Assembly (NCBI GenBank): GCA_022495995.1
Contig: JAFEMH010001469.1
Location: 248,001 to 312,000 of the forward strand
DNA from: Adenophora triphylla var. japonica
Taxonomy: Eukaryota; Streptophyta; Magnoliopsida; Asterales; Campanulaceae
DNA: 64,000 nt
Reading direction: 5' to 3'
Shown here in pieces: positions 11,215 to 22,555 of the stretch. Below the pieces are notes generated by a model. It saw nothing but the letters and a program-made list of their open reading frames with translations, had not been told where the DNA came from and ran no database searches. The position numbers were made by a program, and so were the translations under genes. Each line of letters begins with the position of its first letter. Positions within the stretch are counted from its first letter, which is position 1.

Positions 11215-13853
11215 TGTAACGACCCCAATCCTAGGCACAATTTTAGTATCATACTATTTGATCTTAATATTATTGTTAATATTATGTGTTCATTTTATGT
11301 CTTAATTTCTTAATATTAAGATGAGATGGTTGGGAAATAATTTAGAATCCTTAAGATTTCAAGGAATTAAAATAAAGCATTTTGGGAGAAGTATAATAAT
11401 AGAAAATGGATAAAACAAATAAAATGTGAGTAGTAGAAAGGAAGTAAAGGATTAAATTTTTTCTCTTTAATTTTAAATGGGTTGAGTGTGGAGGTGAAAG
11501 TCTTGTTTTAATTGGGGATGGGGGGGCCATCACCTCCCCCTTATTTCCCTCAACTTTCTCCCCTATTAGTCAATCACCACCTTATTCCTCCCATACTCCC
11601 TTGTCCCTTATATTCACCTTCTTCATCATCCTCCTTCATTTTTCTTCTTTCAATCTCCATGGAAAAACCTTCCCATGAAAGCTTCATCTCCCAAATTTAT
11701 TCCCAAGATAAATCCTCCTCCATTTTCAAATCCGGTTGTACTTTTGAGAGTGGAGCAACTAGGAGAGATGATCAAGCCAAGAAAAACTTCATTTCATCTT
11801 GTATTTGATAAGGTGAGTTATTATGACCCTTTCCTTCATTGAATGTTCATGAACTCTTTATGGTTGTTCTTGTTATGATGATGGTTGTTTAATGCTTTGG
11901 AACTATTCTTGGAGTTGAGAAATTTAGAAATTTCATAAAATGATGTTAAGGTTCATAAAAGTGGATTTAGGGTGTAAGAAATGGGTGAAGTTAGTTTTAG
12001 AAGATTTTACTTGAAATGTGTTAGTAAAATGGGTTAATGCATGAGAAAGGTTGTTGTTCATGAAAGTAGTAAGACAATAGAAGTAAATGGATTAAATGGA
12101 TTAAATGGGACTCTTGAAAATTGGTAATAAATTGGGTGGAAAATCTTATGAAAAATAATCTAGGTTTATGTTATTTTGGGTTTAAAGGATTTAGGATGAG
12201 GTTGTAAAGGGAGGAAATTCATTTGGTGATCAAGGAAGTTAGAAAGATTTAAAAAGGAAAAGAACCTAGATAAACAAGGGTTTGGAAGTTTATATTTCTG
12301 GACAGGGGCCTTGGGCGGTCGCCCAAGTGATGATGAGCGGCCGCCCATCTAGGCAGCAACTTGGGTTAATTTTGAGAACCACTTGGGCGATCGCCCAAGT
12401 GCCATGGGCGGTCGTCCATGGTGCCAGATCCTCCTTAGATACTTTTCTTGCTGATTTTCACCAACAATCTAGTAGTGTGATTCCTAACCATTATAAATTA
12501 GTGGAACCTAATCCAAACCGGGTGTGAATTAATCCTTTTAACTTAAGTTATAAGTAGAACACTTGAGCCACTTGAGGATACCTTAAATGGATTAAAATGG
12601 AACTACGGAAGCACTCTACCTCCGACTTAGAAATCATTTGACAGTTTATTAAATGTGACTCCAACTTGGTAGAGTTAACTTGGATTCTTATAGAGATCAT
12701 ATATTGTTGTATAATGACTAAGTAAGATGGGTTGATGATATATCATTATCTTACTTGTGTACATATTTATGGATTATATTATGCGTAGTGTATTACATAA
12801 ACGTTGCACTCTGATTATTGGTTGAACATGAGTATATTTTACCATGTGGTTATATTGCTTAATTATGCATATTATTTTAAATAAATGTTACACTATGAGA
12901 TTTGTTGAACATGAGTATATTTTACCATGTGGCTATATTGCTTATCCCGTTTGTGGATTATATTTCAAGTATCTATTATGTGCTTGAACGTGTTTATATT
13001 TTATGTGATTTGGAGGGTATAATGGAATTCAATCAAGTATTGATTTGTTCTCTAAGTGATTGAAGGTCCATCATACCTGTTACCTCTCCCCCTCTGCGGC
13101 CACAGACTGGGGTTATAGCATCTGTATTGAGCCGAAAGCCTTACAGAGTTGCTACTATCTTATTTGGTTCCCTGAAAAACGGGTCTTATAAGATGTGAAT
13201 ATGCCTAAGAAGTTCACAGGAGATGAGTTATAATCATAACTGTCTCGGTTATATGATGTTGGTTCTGGTGGATATGCATTCACAGAAATAGTGGAGTATT
13301 ATGCCCACAGTGATACGACTTATGATTCAGACGGGAAAGGTAAACAAAGGTAACGGAAGGTGTTTACTGTTTTACCAATATGTGAGATGTACCTTGTTAT
13401 GTGTTGCATCTTACCTGGCATATTGCTGCATTCATAATAGCTTGCTGAGATTTATTCTCACCCCTCTCCCTTTAATGTTTTTAGATTCCGAGACAGGCGG
13501 ACCGGCCAAGTAAGGGCGGTGAGGAGTTTGGAAGTGATTTTGGGAATTGTCGGGGTATGAATAGGTTGGCATAGAAAGTATATTTTGGGTATAATTCATT
13601 TATGGAGTTGTATTTATAAACCTTAATTTTATGTTATAACAGATGTCTTTTTCTAACTAAAACGGTTTCTTACTTTCAAAGTTGGTCAACTCTTTCTCCA
13701 TTGTGGAAAGGTGTAGAGTTATTTTGAAATGGTTATGACAATTATGTTTATATTTGAAAGTTAAATCAAAGTTTTAAAAATTAAGGAAATTTGGGTTAGT
13801 TTGAGGACGCTCCAGCTCGGGACACGTGTAGGTTTCGGGTCGGGGTCCTCACA
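11215..13853 (+). repeat. 5' LTR of B1
   Basis: It pairs with 17555-20196. It contains four CpG-rich palindromes (12310-12426) and a possible TATA at 12492. Short open frames such as 11512-11808 and 12282-12527 recur in both LTRs and have no recognisable domain, so I do not call them genes. Confidence 0.88.
12310..12426. promoter_or_regulatory. cluster of four CpG palindromes in B1 5' LTR
   Basis: CTTGGGCGGTCGCCCAAG is at 12310. A GCGGCCGC core is at 12337. The perfect 20-mer ACTTGGGCGATCGCCCAAGT is at 12381. CCATGGGCGGTCGTCCATGG is at about 12403. A TATAAATTA follows about 65 bp downstream. The function is unknown; the arrangement is conserved in the other LTR and in B2. Confidence 0.7.
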
Positions 13854-13855
13854 AT

Positions 13856-13872
13856 TGGTATCAAAGCTCGGT
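13856..13872 (+). other. primer-binding site of B1
   Basis: TGGTATCAAAGCTCGG begins two bases after the LTR. It is close to the initiator-tRNA-Met-type site TGGTATCAGAGC used by many plant retrotransposons. B2 has the canonical TGGTATCAGAGC at the same place. Confidence 0.75.
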
Positions 13873-16800
13873 TAGAGTTCTCGGGTAGAGTCTAGCTGAG
13901 TGAGAGTGTGTGATAACTGACGTCGAGGGTTTAATGCAGGAATTTGTTCAATGACAGAAAATGATAATGACCAACCAAGGAATTAAGGAAATGTGAGCAA
14001 TATGGAGAGATAGATTCCTCCACAATCATTTGAGGTATAGTACCTGTCTCCGGAATTAGGGATCATATTTTACTAAATTCCTGTTCATGTTGTTCTCATG
14101 TGGCATTATATTTCGCTTTATTTGCATAAATGGTCTAAGAGTTGCCTTATGTATTGAAGGTTCTACTCTTACGGGAGAGTACCTCGAATCATTCTTGATT
14201 ATCATGGTAATTGTGATTAAGGGGGCATGGATTTTCGGTGGATGTGGTAGAGATACCAATCCGTGAATTATTGTCATATTGACCTGAACTATTTGAGTAG
14301 TTGCTGTGTTTGGGGAGGACTGTCGCAAGAAACAAGTCTCCTTATCTATGTTTGATTTGCCTCCGTGTGTAGTTGAGGCGGATAAGTTATCTATTGATAT
14401 TATGTCATATATGCGTAAATCTCGAAAGTATGGCCTAAAGAATGTGAAGGTTATTTGGGTTATGTGTTATATTTAAGTAAAAGAACCTTGAATTATCTCA
14501 TGTACAGGTGGTAAATAAATTGGTGAACTCTTAGTTGAGGTTAAGTATATGGCCTAATTAAGAGTGGTTTATGGTTGAATAACTTGCGTGAGTATTTATA
14601 CATTGGTGTCTCGTGGTGGAGACTAGATATATGAGACTAGTATGGAAAGTGATAGTTTAAGTGGGATTATGTAGGTTATAGAATATCGCGAGTACGAGAT
14701 CTTATGAAACTGATATATCTTTGCTTTATGTGCTATAAGTATATTCTCTAATGAGAGATTGATTGTATTCTTGCTACTATTTGAACAAGAAATCAGATAT
14801 TCCTGTAGATGATATCACCCTATAAGTTGACTAAGTGGTGTTTTCCATGTGAGTTTCAAATGGGTTCCCATCAGGTATCATACCAGGATATTGAGGCTTT
14901 GAGTTGAGATAAGGTACTATTTAGATATTCGGATCCCTAGATAGAGTACACTAATTGGGATAATGAAATTGATGACTCAACTTGGGAAATTATTCGATAA
15001 AGAAAATAATAAGCTAAGCGAATTTCCGTAAGAATGAATTGTTACCATATTTAAAAAAGATGATACTTGGTGGTTATTTATAGATTATGGAGATCTCAAA
15101 TTAGTAACTGTGAAGAATAAGTATTCGTTATCACTCGTTGAGGATGTGTATGACTGATTTTAGAAACTAGTAGAATACTCAATGGTTATTAGTTGAATTT
15201 TTGGGATGTTACAATTGTAGTGAATATTTGTTGTAAGGATATACTTAAGACAACATTTGTATCTAGTATGACCGTTTTGGTTTGAGGTTGTGTATTAGTT
15301 ATGGAGAGGTAAATAGGGTAAATGTGAAGAAGTATAATAGATGTAGTTATTGGTGACTTATAGGATCAACTTCAGGAATTGGTAATATAGGTATATGGTT
15401 TGTTTTGAGAAACGATTATCATTAGTTGAGAAGGTAAAATGAGGATAAATCTTATTGGAAGGCAGAAAACTTTAGGATGATTATACCCTATGTGTTGACT
15501 TAGTTGTGTGACTCATATGAGAGAGTGAGGTGATGCTTGGGAAGGTATTGACTTTATGCGGATTTTGAGTTGTTGATGGTTAACGAGAGGTGAGTTAGTT
15601 TACGCTGTTAATGTTTAATCGCAATTTGGGGATGATTGATTTATGTGAGTCCAATTATATCTTCTTATTAGGAAATCATGATAATTGATCGGAAACTTGA
15701 TGTATGCAATACGTTGTTACTAAGTACAATACCAATAACAAAGGTAGGGAATAGATGACTCGAATTTAGTAAAAGAGTTGAAAATTCAAATTGAGGAATT
15801 ATTGAATTGAGGATGATTTACCAAGTTTATTATCTTAATGAATGTTTTAGTTAATTATAGTAGATAGTAGTAGTATTTCGAGATTTTGTTTTCTCATAGA
15901 TAATTTGACTAAGTATAAATATTACGAGTGGTGGCTACACTAGAAATAGAGGTCAAACAAGAATATTTTGTTAGAATTGTTTTAAATGTGCTTTACAACT
16001 TTGGATGGTATATTGAACTTCGGTATGAGCAATTGTGCCCTTCGAGGATAGTTGATTTAATAAGGTCAGTAAACCGTTTTTGTGTACATTAAAATCTGTG
16101 AGTAATTTAACTATCTACCACTGGTATGGGACGGTTGTAGATAATTAAATCACTCGAGTTATTTTGTTAGCTTATCAATCTTTTGAAAATCTCTTAAAAG
16201 TGTGAGTGATTTAGTTAATTAAAACTGGTATGGGACAGTTTTAAATAAATAAACCATTCGAGTCTCACGGGATCTCTTTTCATCTATCCTTGGAATTCTG
16301 AAAGATGTTGTAAATTTTAGAAAGACTTGGTATTCTAAAGTTATAATTTGTAAAGAAACAAGTGGAAAGGCAACCTAGTTCCCCTATAATGATTGATTGT
16401 ATTAAAATTTCGATCCGAGAAATGACTTGATAACTTGTGGGGTTATTAATGTGACGATCGCAGTAGACTTGGTTTTTGTATTGGAGTTGGATCGGCTCCG
16501 TTGTGGGCGGCCAACCATTTAATTTGAATATTGATCTGTCACTGGACCTGAACATAATTGGAACATTGAATCGTGATAGATAGTTGACCAGTATTCCGTT
16601 CGTGGAATCAGGGTCTTATTAGCATGTCCATATTTATTATTCCATGGGTAATCGTTTAATGTTGTATTATGAGAACTGCGGATAAGATAATTGAACTAAC
16701 TCGTTTCAAGTGAGTCGAAACATAAGGTGGTTTGAGCACAAATGTGGAAATAGAATTTTGACGTTGGAAGATTTGTTAGAACATTTAGAGTTCTAGATTG

Positions 16801-17539
16801 AACTTGAGAGTATTATCACGACGAATTTTGTGATTGAGTTACCTTGGAAGTAAAAAGGGTATGTTGTTTTGTTTATAGAAAGTTGAGCTGTAGTTCCTAC
16901 TCATTATATAGGAATATAGTGACGAGATTCTTTGATCAAGTCCTCATATATGTTAGGGGATAGTTTGATGGTATAAATCTCATAGTATTAAATGGATTGG
17001 ATAGACATCAATTGGGGAAGGTCCTTTTGGAATGTATGAATGCTATTAAGTTTAACCTTGTGGAAAAATTTGAGAAATTGTTACTTATTGTTGAGGATAT
17101 GATACGGGCGTGTACAATGGATGTTAGTAGCCGATAGGAAGTAGGATTACCAGTGTTTGGGAATGTATAATATCAGTTATCATTCTAGCATTGAGATAAA
17201 ACCTTATGAGGTGTGGTTCAGGAAGAAAATATCGATCTCTAATTTGTTGGGGTGAGGTTAGTGAAGCAAAGCCTAAGGTAAATTGGCGCCCAAGTTTGTT
17301 AATCCATTTGAAGTTTTAGAAAGGGTTGGTAATTTGACTTAGAGACTGGCTTGGAGTAGCTTATAGAGTATTTGGAGTTTTAAAGGTAATATCGCATTAT
17401 TAATGGAATTAGAAATCGTGGGAAGGAATCACAACATTGAAGAGACTATTTGGGAATTGGAATCTGAGGTATACATAAGTAACCGAGGCTGGTTGAACAT
17501 TTAGGTAATAATTTTTTTAAAATTCGGGACGAATTTTCT
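13873..17539 (+). pseudogene. fossil gag-pol region of B1
   Basis: No frame longer than about 90 residues survives. Around 15050-15130 a chromovirus-like RT is still legible as DYGDLKLVTVKNKYSLSL followed by VEDVYD (family form: [20 protein letters not shown]). Surrounding sequence is AT-shifted and full of stops. B2 carries the same altered words at the same place, so the decay is mostly older than both insertions. It is not functional coding; mobilisation in trans is inferred. Confidence 0.65.
16100..16262. other. two tandem stem-loops in the B1 interior
   Basis: 16101-16156 and 16203-16262 each fold with arms of about 22-24 bp around a shared loop containing TGGTATGGGAC. The pair is also present in B2 at 32550-32713. 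It is not explained by coding. Confidence 0.6.
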
Positions 17540-17554
17540 TTAAGGGGGAGTGAG
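17540..17554 (+). other. polypurine tract of B1
   Basis: TTAAGGGGGAGTGAG directly precedes the right LTR and would prime plus-strand DNA synthesis. Confidence 0.8.
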
Positions 17555-20196
17555 TGTAACGACCCCAATCCCAGGCACAATTTTAGTATCATACTATTTG
17601 ATCTTAATATTATTGTTAATATTATGTGTTCATTTTATGTCCTTAATTTCTTAATATTAAGATGAGATGGTTGGGAAATAATTTAGAATCCTTAAGATTT
17701 CAAGGAATTAAAATAAAGCATTTTGGGAGAAGTATAATAATAGAAAATGGATAAAACAAATAAAATGTGAGTAGTAGAAAGGAAGTAAAGGATTAAATTT
17801 CTTCTCTTTAATTTTAAATGGATTGAGTGTGGAGGTGAAAGTCTTGTTTTAATTGGGGATGGGGGGCCATCACCTCCCCCTTATTTCCCTCAACTTTCTC
17901 CCCTATTAGTCAATCACCACCTTATTCCTCCCATACTCCCTTGTCCCTTATATTCACCTTCTTCATCATCCTCCTTCATTTTTCTTCTTTCAATCTCCAT
18001 GGAAAAACCTTCCCATGAAAGCTTCATCTCCCAAATTTATTCCCAAGATAAATCCTCCTCCATTTTCAAATCCGGTTGTACTTTTGAGAGTGGAGCAACT
18101 AGGAGAGATGATCAAGCCAAGAAAAACTTCATTTCATCTTGTATTTGATAAGGTGAGTTATTATGACCCTTTCCTTCATTGAATGTTCATGAACTCTTTA
18201 TGGTTGTTCTTGTTATGATGATGGTTGTTTAATGCTTTGAAACTATTCTTGGAGTTGAGAAATTTAGAAATTTCATAAAATGATGTTAAGGTTCATAAAA
18301 GTGGATTTAGGGTGTAAGAAATGGGTGAAGTTAGTTTTAGAAGATTTTACTTGAAATGTGTTAGTAAAATGGGTTAGTGTCATGAGAAAGGTTGTTGTTC
18401 ATGAAAGTAGTAAGACAATAGAAGTAAATGGATTAAATGGATTAAATGGGACTCTTGAAAATTGGTAATAAATTGGGTGGAAAATCTTATGAAAAATAAT
18501 CTAGGTTTATGTTATTTTGGGTTTAAAGGATTTAGGATGAGGTTGTAAAGTGAGGAAATTCATTTGGTGATCAAGAAAGTTAGAAAGATTTAAAAAGGAA
18601 AAGAACCTAGATAAACAAGGGTTTGGAAGTTTATATTTCTGGACAGGGGCCTTGGGCGGTCGCCCAAGTGATGATGAGCGGCCGCCCATCTAGGCAGCAA
18701 CTTGGGTTAATTTTGAGAACCACTTGGGCGGTCGCCCAAGTGCCATGGGCGGTCGCCCATGGTGCCAGATCCTCCTTAGATATTTTTCTTGCTGATTTTC
18801 ACCAACAACCTAGTAGTGTGATTCCTAACCATTATAAATTAGTGGAACCTAATCCAAACCGGATGTGAATTAATCCTTTTAACTTAAGTTATAAGTAGAA
18901 CACTTGAGCCACTTGAGGATACCTTAAATGGATTAAAATGGAACTACGGAAGCACTCTACCTCCGACTTAGAAATCATTTGACAGTTTATTAAATGTGAC
19001 TCCAACTTGGTAGAGTTAACTTGGATTCTTATAGAGATCATATATTGTTGTATAATGACTAAGTAAGATGGGTTGATGATATATCATTATCTTACTTGTG
19101 TACATATTTATGGATTGTATTATGCGTAGTGTATTACATAAACGTTGCACTCTGATTATTGGTTGAACATGAGTATATTTTACCATGTGGTTATATTGCT
19201 TAATTATGCATATTGTTTTAAATAAATGTTACACTATGAGATTTGTTGAACATGAGTATATTTTACCATGTGACTATATTGCTTATCCCGTTTGTGGATT
19301 ATATTTCAAGTATCTATTATGTGCTTGAACGTGTTTATATTTTATGTGATTTGGGGGATATAATGGAATTCAATCAAGTATTGATTTGTTCTCTAAGTGA
19401 TTGAAGGTCCATCATACCTGTGACCTCTCCCCCTCTGCGGCCACAGACTGGGGTTATAGCATCTGTATTGAGCCGAAAGCCTTACAGAGTTGCTACTATC
19501 TTATTTGGTTCCTCGAAAAACGGGTCTTATAAGATGTGAATATGCCTAAGCGGTTCACGGGGAGATGAGTTATAATCATAAGCTGTCTCGGTTATATGAT
19601 GTTGGTTACGGTGGATATGCATTCACGAAATAGTGGAGTATTATGCCCACAAAGTGATACGACTTATGATTCGGAGCGGGAAAGGTAAACAAAGGTAACG
19701 GAAGGTGTTTACTGTTTACCAATATGTGAGATGTACCTTGTTATGTGTTGCATCTTACGGCATATTCTTGCATTCATAATAGCTTGCTGAGATTTATTCT
19801 CACCCCTCTCCCTTTAATGTTTTTAGATTCCGAGACAGGCGGACCGGCCAAGTAAGGGCGGTGAGGAGTTTGGAAGTGATTTTGGGAATTGTCGGGGTAT
19901 GAATAGGTTGGCATAGAAAGTATATTTTGGGTATAATTCATTTATGGAGTTGTATTTATAAACCTTAATTTTATGTTATAACAGATGTCTTTTTCTAACT
20001 AAAACGGTTTCTTACTTTCAAAGTTGGTCAACTCTTTCTCCATTGTGGAAAGGTGTAGAGTTATTTTGAAATGGTTATGACAATTATGTTTATATTTGAA
20101 AGTTAAATCAAAGTTTTAAAAATTAAAGAAATTTGGGTTAGTTTGAGGACGCTCCAGCTCGGGACACGTGTAGGTTAGGGTCGGGAGTCCTCGCGA
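17555..20196 (+). repeat. 3' LTR of B1
   Basis: It matches the left LTR closely. The palindrome cluster is at 18651-18762. Differences cluster between 19500 and 19770 and at the right end, mostly at CAG/CTG positions, which suggests base-calling errors. The exact end is blurred (TCCTCGCGA where CCTCACA is expected). Confidence 0.86.
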
Positions 20197-20365
20197 TCCT
20201 AAGCCGAGACACATCCAGGCTAGTCGTGGGTTACAGTTTGGTCGAGGAGTCAGGTGATCAGTCCTGCCACGTGGAGGAAGATTGATAAGCACATTTCCTG
20301 CGGCATCAACATTTTTTATTAGGAATATAATATCATTATATTATATTCAAGTATATGTTGTTATA

Positions 20366-20633
20366 TACTCCCTCCGTCCCGCCGATCTTAAGAATTTTTC
20401 AAATGGCACGGGGATTAAGGGAATGGTAAATGTTGTGAGTGTAATAGTAAAATAGGAGAGAGAATGAGTGGAGGGAATAGTAAATTATAATAGTGTTGTG
20501 AGTATTAAAATAATGTAGGAGAGAGAATGAGGGGAGGGAATAGTGATAAAAACTTTCCATTTTGAGATTTCTTAAGATTGGTGGGACGCCCAAAATGGAA
20601 AGCTTTCTTAAGATCGGCGGGACGGAGGGAGTA
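20366..20633. mobile_element. Stowaway-like MITE 2, nested in the TRIM LTR
   Basis: The ends are CTCCCTCCGTCCCGCCGATC on the left and its reverse complement on the right (GATCGGCGGGACGGAGGGAG), with TA on both flanks. The interior is very similar to the MITE at 10236, so the two belong to one family. Confidence 0.9.
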
Positions 20634-20736
20634 TAGATTAGGAAACTCAATCTTTGTATTAGATTAGGAAACTCAAACTCAATCTTTGTATATATCTAGA
20701 AACCTTTTAGGAGATTACATCCTCCCATTGTAACCC

Positions 20737-20744
20737 TATAAATA
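20737..20744 (+). promoter_or_regulatory. TATA box of the TRIM LTR
   Basis: TATAAATA, with a matching TTTAAATA-type sequence at the same place in the right LTR (about 21608). Confidence 0.5.
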
Positions 20745-20809
20745 TGTACCTCTAACATCATAATCAATTGAGTCTTTCAATACAATTCTTCTCTTTCATG
20801 TATGATTGA

Positions 20810-20811
<2 letters not shown>

Positions 20812-20885
<74 letters not shown>
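20812..20885. repeat. (CT)n microsatellite in the TRIM 5' LTR
   Basis: About 37 CT units, against about seven in the partner LTR at 21682-21695. The tract expanded after insertion or was lost from the other LTR. Confidence 0.95.
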
Positions 20886-20886
<1 letters not shown>

Positions 20887-20896
20887 AATTCTTATA

Positions 20897-21451
20897 TGGT
20901 ATCAGAGCATTAAGATCCATAATAGGACTTCTCCGCCAAATTCCTAGCGGCAAAATCATAAAGCCGCCCCACCATCAAAACCACTACCTCCTCCACCTTC
21001 CAAACCAACTCGGTAAAACCCCCTAAAGCCGAAACCCCCTCACCCTCCTAAATCAAATCCCCTTGGCAAAAACCCTACTGCCAAAACCATCTTCAAACAC
21101 CCTCGGTAAAACCCCTTCACCCCTCTAAATCAAATCCCCTTGGCAAAACCCTACTACCAAAACCCTCTATACACCCCCTTCAAACCCCCTCGGTAAAACC
21201 CACTAGCCGAAATCAACTCCCCCTACTTCAAGACACCCTCGGCAAAACTGAAACCCCTCTCCACAACTCCACCGTCTCCGACATAGTCATGCACCAACCT
21301 ATCACCACCTCGGATGCGAGAAACCACATCACATCAGAAACGACGTACATGTCCGGGAACACATCCATCTTCAATCGCTTCATCAAACCTGGTTTATCTT
21401 ATCACTCTTCAAGATTGGACTTATCCAAGGACCGTCCATCTTGAGGGGGCA
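20897..21451 (+). other. non-coding interior of the TRIM
   Basis: It begins with the tRNA-Met-type primer site TGGTATCAGAGC and ends with TTGAGGGGGCA. Between them a CTCGGTAAAACCCC-type motif recurs five or more times (21008-21200) as loose direct repeats. I see no protein domain. Confidence 0.75.
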
Positions 21452-21708
21452 TATTAGGAATATAATATAATCATATTATATTCAAGTATATATTGTTATA
21501 TATAGATTAGGAAACTCAATATTTGTATTAGATTAAGAAACTCAAACTTAATCTTTGTATAGATCTAGAAACCTTCTAGGAGATTACCTCCCCCCATTGT
21601 AACTCTTTAAATATGTACCTCTAACATCATAATCAATTAAGTCTTTCAATACAATTCTTCTCTTCCATTATGATTGACTTCGTCTCTCTCTCTCTATGAA
21701 TTCTAATA
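21452..21708 (+). repeat. 3' LTR of the TRIM
   Basis: It is 257 bp from TATTAGG to CTAATA and is the reference form for the left copy. Confidence 0.87.
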
Positions 21709-22223
21709 TTTTTATCAAAAAAAATTGAGTAACTCTTGTGAAAAACTAGTTTTTTTGTCAAAATGTTATAAAAAAACTAGTTTTTAAAACTGTTCATCAC
21801 TCTTATTAGTTAGACTTAGTGCTTTAAAACTATTTTTTTCTTCTTATGTTACGAAAAAACTAATTTTTTGCAAGATTTTGGAAAAAAATTCGCTATTCAT
21901 TTTATTATCGTAAAACTAAATGTTTAAAAAGTGAATAACAAAATATTTATATATCTTTGTCATTAAAATATATTAAAAAAAACATATATTTTTAGAGTGT
22001 CTTTTCAATTAATATTTGGATATATATATTTAAAGACGGAGGGAGTAACTTTTAAAAGTCGTCAAGCTTTTCTCTTCTTTTTTAATCAATAAGGTAATTC
22101 ATTTAGTTAATTAGGTTTGGAGTAATGTGTAAGCAATTTAAACCTATTTGATTAAAACCTGAAAAGTTAACTATAACACTTATTGAAATTTAACAATTGT
22201 AATAAAAAAAATTAAAAAGCTAA
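21709..22223. other. AT-rich stretch with AAAAACTAGTTTTT palindromes
   Basis: Short palindromes of the form GAAAAACTAGTTTTTT recur near 21741, 21770 and 21850. A Stowaway-type right end, GACGGAGGGAGTA, is at 22035-22047 without a clear left end. No gene is seen. Confidence 0.4.
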
Positions 22224-22382
22224 TCTATAGTATAAATGGCAACAAGGGTGAAAAGTATAATGAATAGTTTCAAATGGGTTTTTTCTCATTTTGTTCTCAC
22301 TAAGTTATCCCTTTCCCATTTTGCCCTTAAAAAAAGTTTAATTAAAAAAAAAAAACACGTATCCTCGGATACGAACTTTTAG
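22224..22382 (+). mobile_element. mini-Helitron relic
   Basis: It starts TCTATAGTATAAA after an A, like the copies at 57845 and 58257, and shares their CTCATTTTG...CCCATTTTGCCC interior. Near the end there is a perfect 7-bp hairpin, CGTATCC-TC-GGATACG (22358-22373), then CTTTTAG in place of CTAG. There is no coding sequence. Confidence 0.6.
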
Positions 22383-22555
22383 AACATGTAACAAGTTGAA
22401 AAGAATTTGGAAATCTAGGAAGATGTCAGTTACCAATGCTAGAAAGTGGCTGGATAATAAAAAACAAATAATCAATTAGAGTGACAATATTTTAATAATG
22501 ATAGTATATTTGGATATATTTAATACTTTTCACGTTTAATAATAATGAGTTGGTC

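Larger units (their letters stand above)
11215..20196 (+). mobile_element. long-LTR Ty3/gypsy element B1, non-autonomous
   Basis: The element is about 9.0 kb with LTRs of about 2.64 kb beginning TGTAACGACCCC and ending CCTCACA (damaged in the right copy). A primer-binding site follows the left LTR and a polypurine tract precedes the right one. It is inserted into a family-A solo LTR, with an approximate target duplication (GTCTA on the left, TCCTA on the right). The two LTRs are nearly identical over most of their length, implying a recent insertion, but the interior has no open coding frame. Confidence 0.88.
10663..20308 (+). repeat. solo LTR of Tat family A, split by element B1
   Basis: 10663-11214 and 20202-20308 together match the LTRs at 25744 and 53563, from TGAACATACCAAAAGTGTCG to GCGGCATCA. 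The target duplication ACATT flanks both outer ends (10658-10662 and 20309-20313). No family-A internal sequence lies between them, only the B1 insertion. It is therefore a solo LTR left by recombination between two LTRs, later interrupted. Confidence 0.87.
20317..20896 (+). repeat. 5' LTR of the TRIM (with inserted MITE)
   Basis: It is 580 bp because it contains the MITE at 20366-20633 and a 74-bp CT tract. Without these it matches the 257-bp right LTR. A TATAAATA promoter box lies at 20737. Confidence 0.87.
20317..21708 (+). mobile_element. TRIM (miniature LTR retrotransposon) with TA...TA termini
   Basis: Both LTRs start TATTAGGAATATAATA and end TTCTTATA or TTCTAATA, with a 5-bp duplication TTTTT on both sides (20312-20316 and 21709-21713). 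TGGTATCAGAGCATTAAG directly follows the left LTR. TTGAGGGGGCA directly precedes the right one. The 555-bp interior has no pol or gag. It fits a TRIM with non-canonical TATA-type termini, a class reported for plant copia-like elements. A MITE and an expanded CT tract lengthen the left LTR. Confidence 0.88.

Noticed and set aside
12282..12527. 81-residue frame repeated at 18623-18868
   Set aside because: It lies in the B1 LTRs, is duplicated only because LTRs come in pairs, and runs through the palindrome cluster. No domain or codon signature.
20777..20959. Open frames with poly Arg-Glu or Ser-Leu
   Set aside because: Translation of a CT microsatellite.
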